Source: Parvicella sp963922585 (GTDB lineage Bacteria; Bacteroidota; Bacteroidia; Flavobacteriales_D; Parvicellaceae). From it: 6,354 bases of DNA. The DNA is taken from positions 1 through 6,354 of the forward strand of contig CAWUIK010000118.1 of assembly GCA_963922585.1 (NCBI GenBank). The letters are read 5' to 3'. The translations under genes and the position numbers were made by a program. This document shows positions 6,337-6,354 of this stretch, one piece after another; the first letter of the stretch is position 1, and each line of letters opens with the position of its first letter. The notes under the pieces were generated by a model that saw only the letters and a program-made list of their open reading frames with translations, searched no databases and had not been told where the DNA came from.

Positions 6337-6354
6337 TAGTCTAACGCGGTTATA
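6337..6354 (+). repeat. Possible start of a second palindromic unit, cut by the window end
   Basis: TAGTCTAACGCGGTTATA (6337-6354) resembles the left flank and arm of the preceding element, TAGTTTCAACGGTTTTCAGC, beginning at 6172. Both share TAGT, a pyrimidine-AAC core and GGTT, spaced about 165 bases apart. GTCTAAC (6339-6345) also fits the integron R'' consensus RYYYAAC. The match is short, needs gaps and is truncated, so it is only suggestive. Confidence 0.35.

Noticed and set aside
6310..6354. tRNA-like stretch (GGAGCTATTGATTAGTCTAACGC)
   Set aside because: It vaguely resembles a D-arm, but no acceptor stem, anticodon arm or T-arm can be assembled before the window ends.
6172..6354. CRISPR array
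   Set aside because: The repeats are imperfect, inverted and too long, and there is no regular series of repeats and spacers.

Overview
The window looks like chromosomal DNA from a Bacteroidota bacterium, most likely in or near the Flavobacteriia. This rests on AT-rich sequence, A-rich leaders without clear Shine-Dalgarno sites, a TAnnTTTG-type -7 promoter box, and protein families typical of that phylum: a short SSB, a 'magnesium chelatase'-like AAA+/VWA pair, an S9B dipeptidyl peptidase and a thioredoxin_7-like periplasmic protein. This is an inference from sequence reading, with no database search.

Layout. (1) Positions 1-59 are the last codons of one single-stranded DNA-binding protein gene, followed after 78 bases by a complete second ssb (138-476). 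The two copies are identical over the 55 bases that can be compared, so this is a tandem duplication cut by the window edge. (2) A strong bidirectional hairpin terminator (495-537) separates ssb from a convergent minus-strand operon. (3) That operon reads a von Willebrand factor A protein (3233 to 2058) and then a MoxR/ChlI-like AAA+ ATPase (2056 to 596), one base apart. The pair resembles the general MoxR-VWA (RavA-ViaA-like) chaperone/remodelling modules; the substrate is unknown. (4) A 98-base AT-rich divergent promoter region (3234-3331) serves this operon and a plus-strand operon. (5) The plus-strand operon encodes a secreted DPP-IV-type serine peptidase (3332-5554) and, 3 bases later, a secreted thioredoxin-fold protein with a CGWC active site (5558-6118). 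Both have Sec signal peptides and probably act in the periplasm. (6) The last 236 bases hold no gene. They contain a long imperfect palindrome (6176-6306) with outer and inner stems and short internal direct repeats. The last 18 bases resemble the start of another such unit.

The coding genes are fairly ordinary for this phylum. The most unusual material is at the two ends: the tandem ssb duplication at the left, and the non-coding palindromic element at the right. The right-hand element has some features of an integron attC recombination site or of a chromosomal repeat array, but neither reading can be proven from this window.
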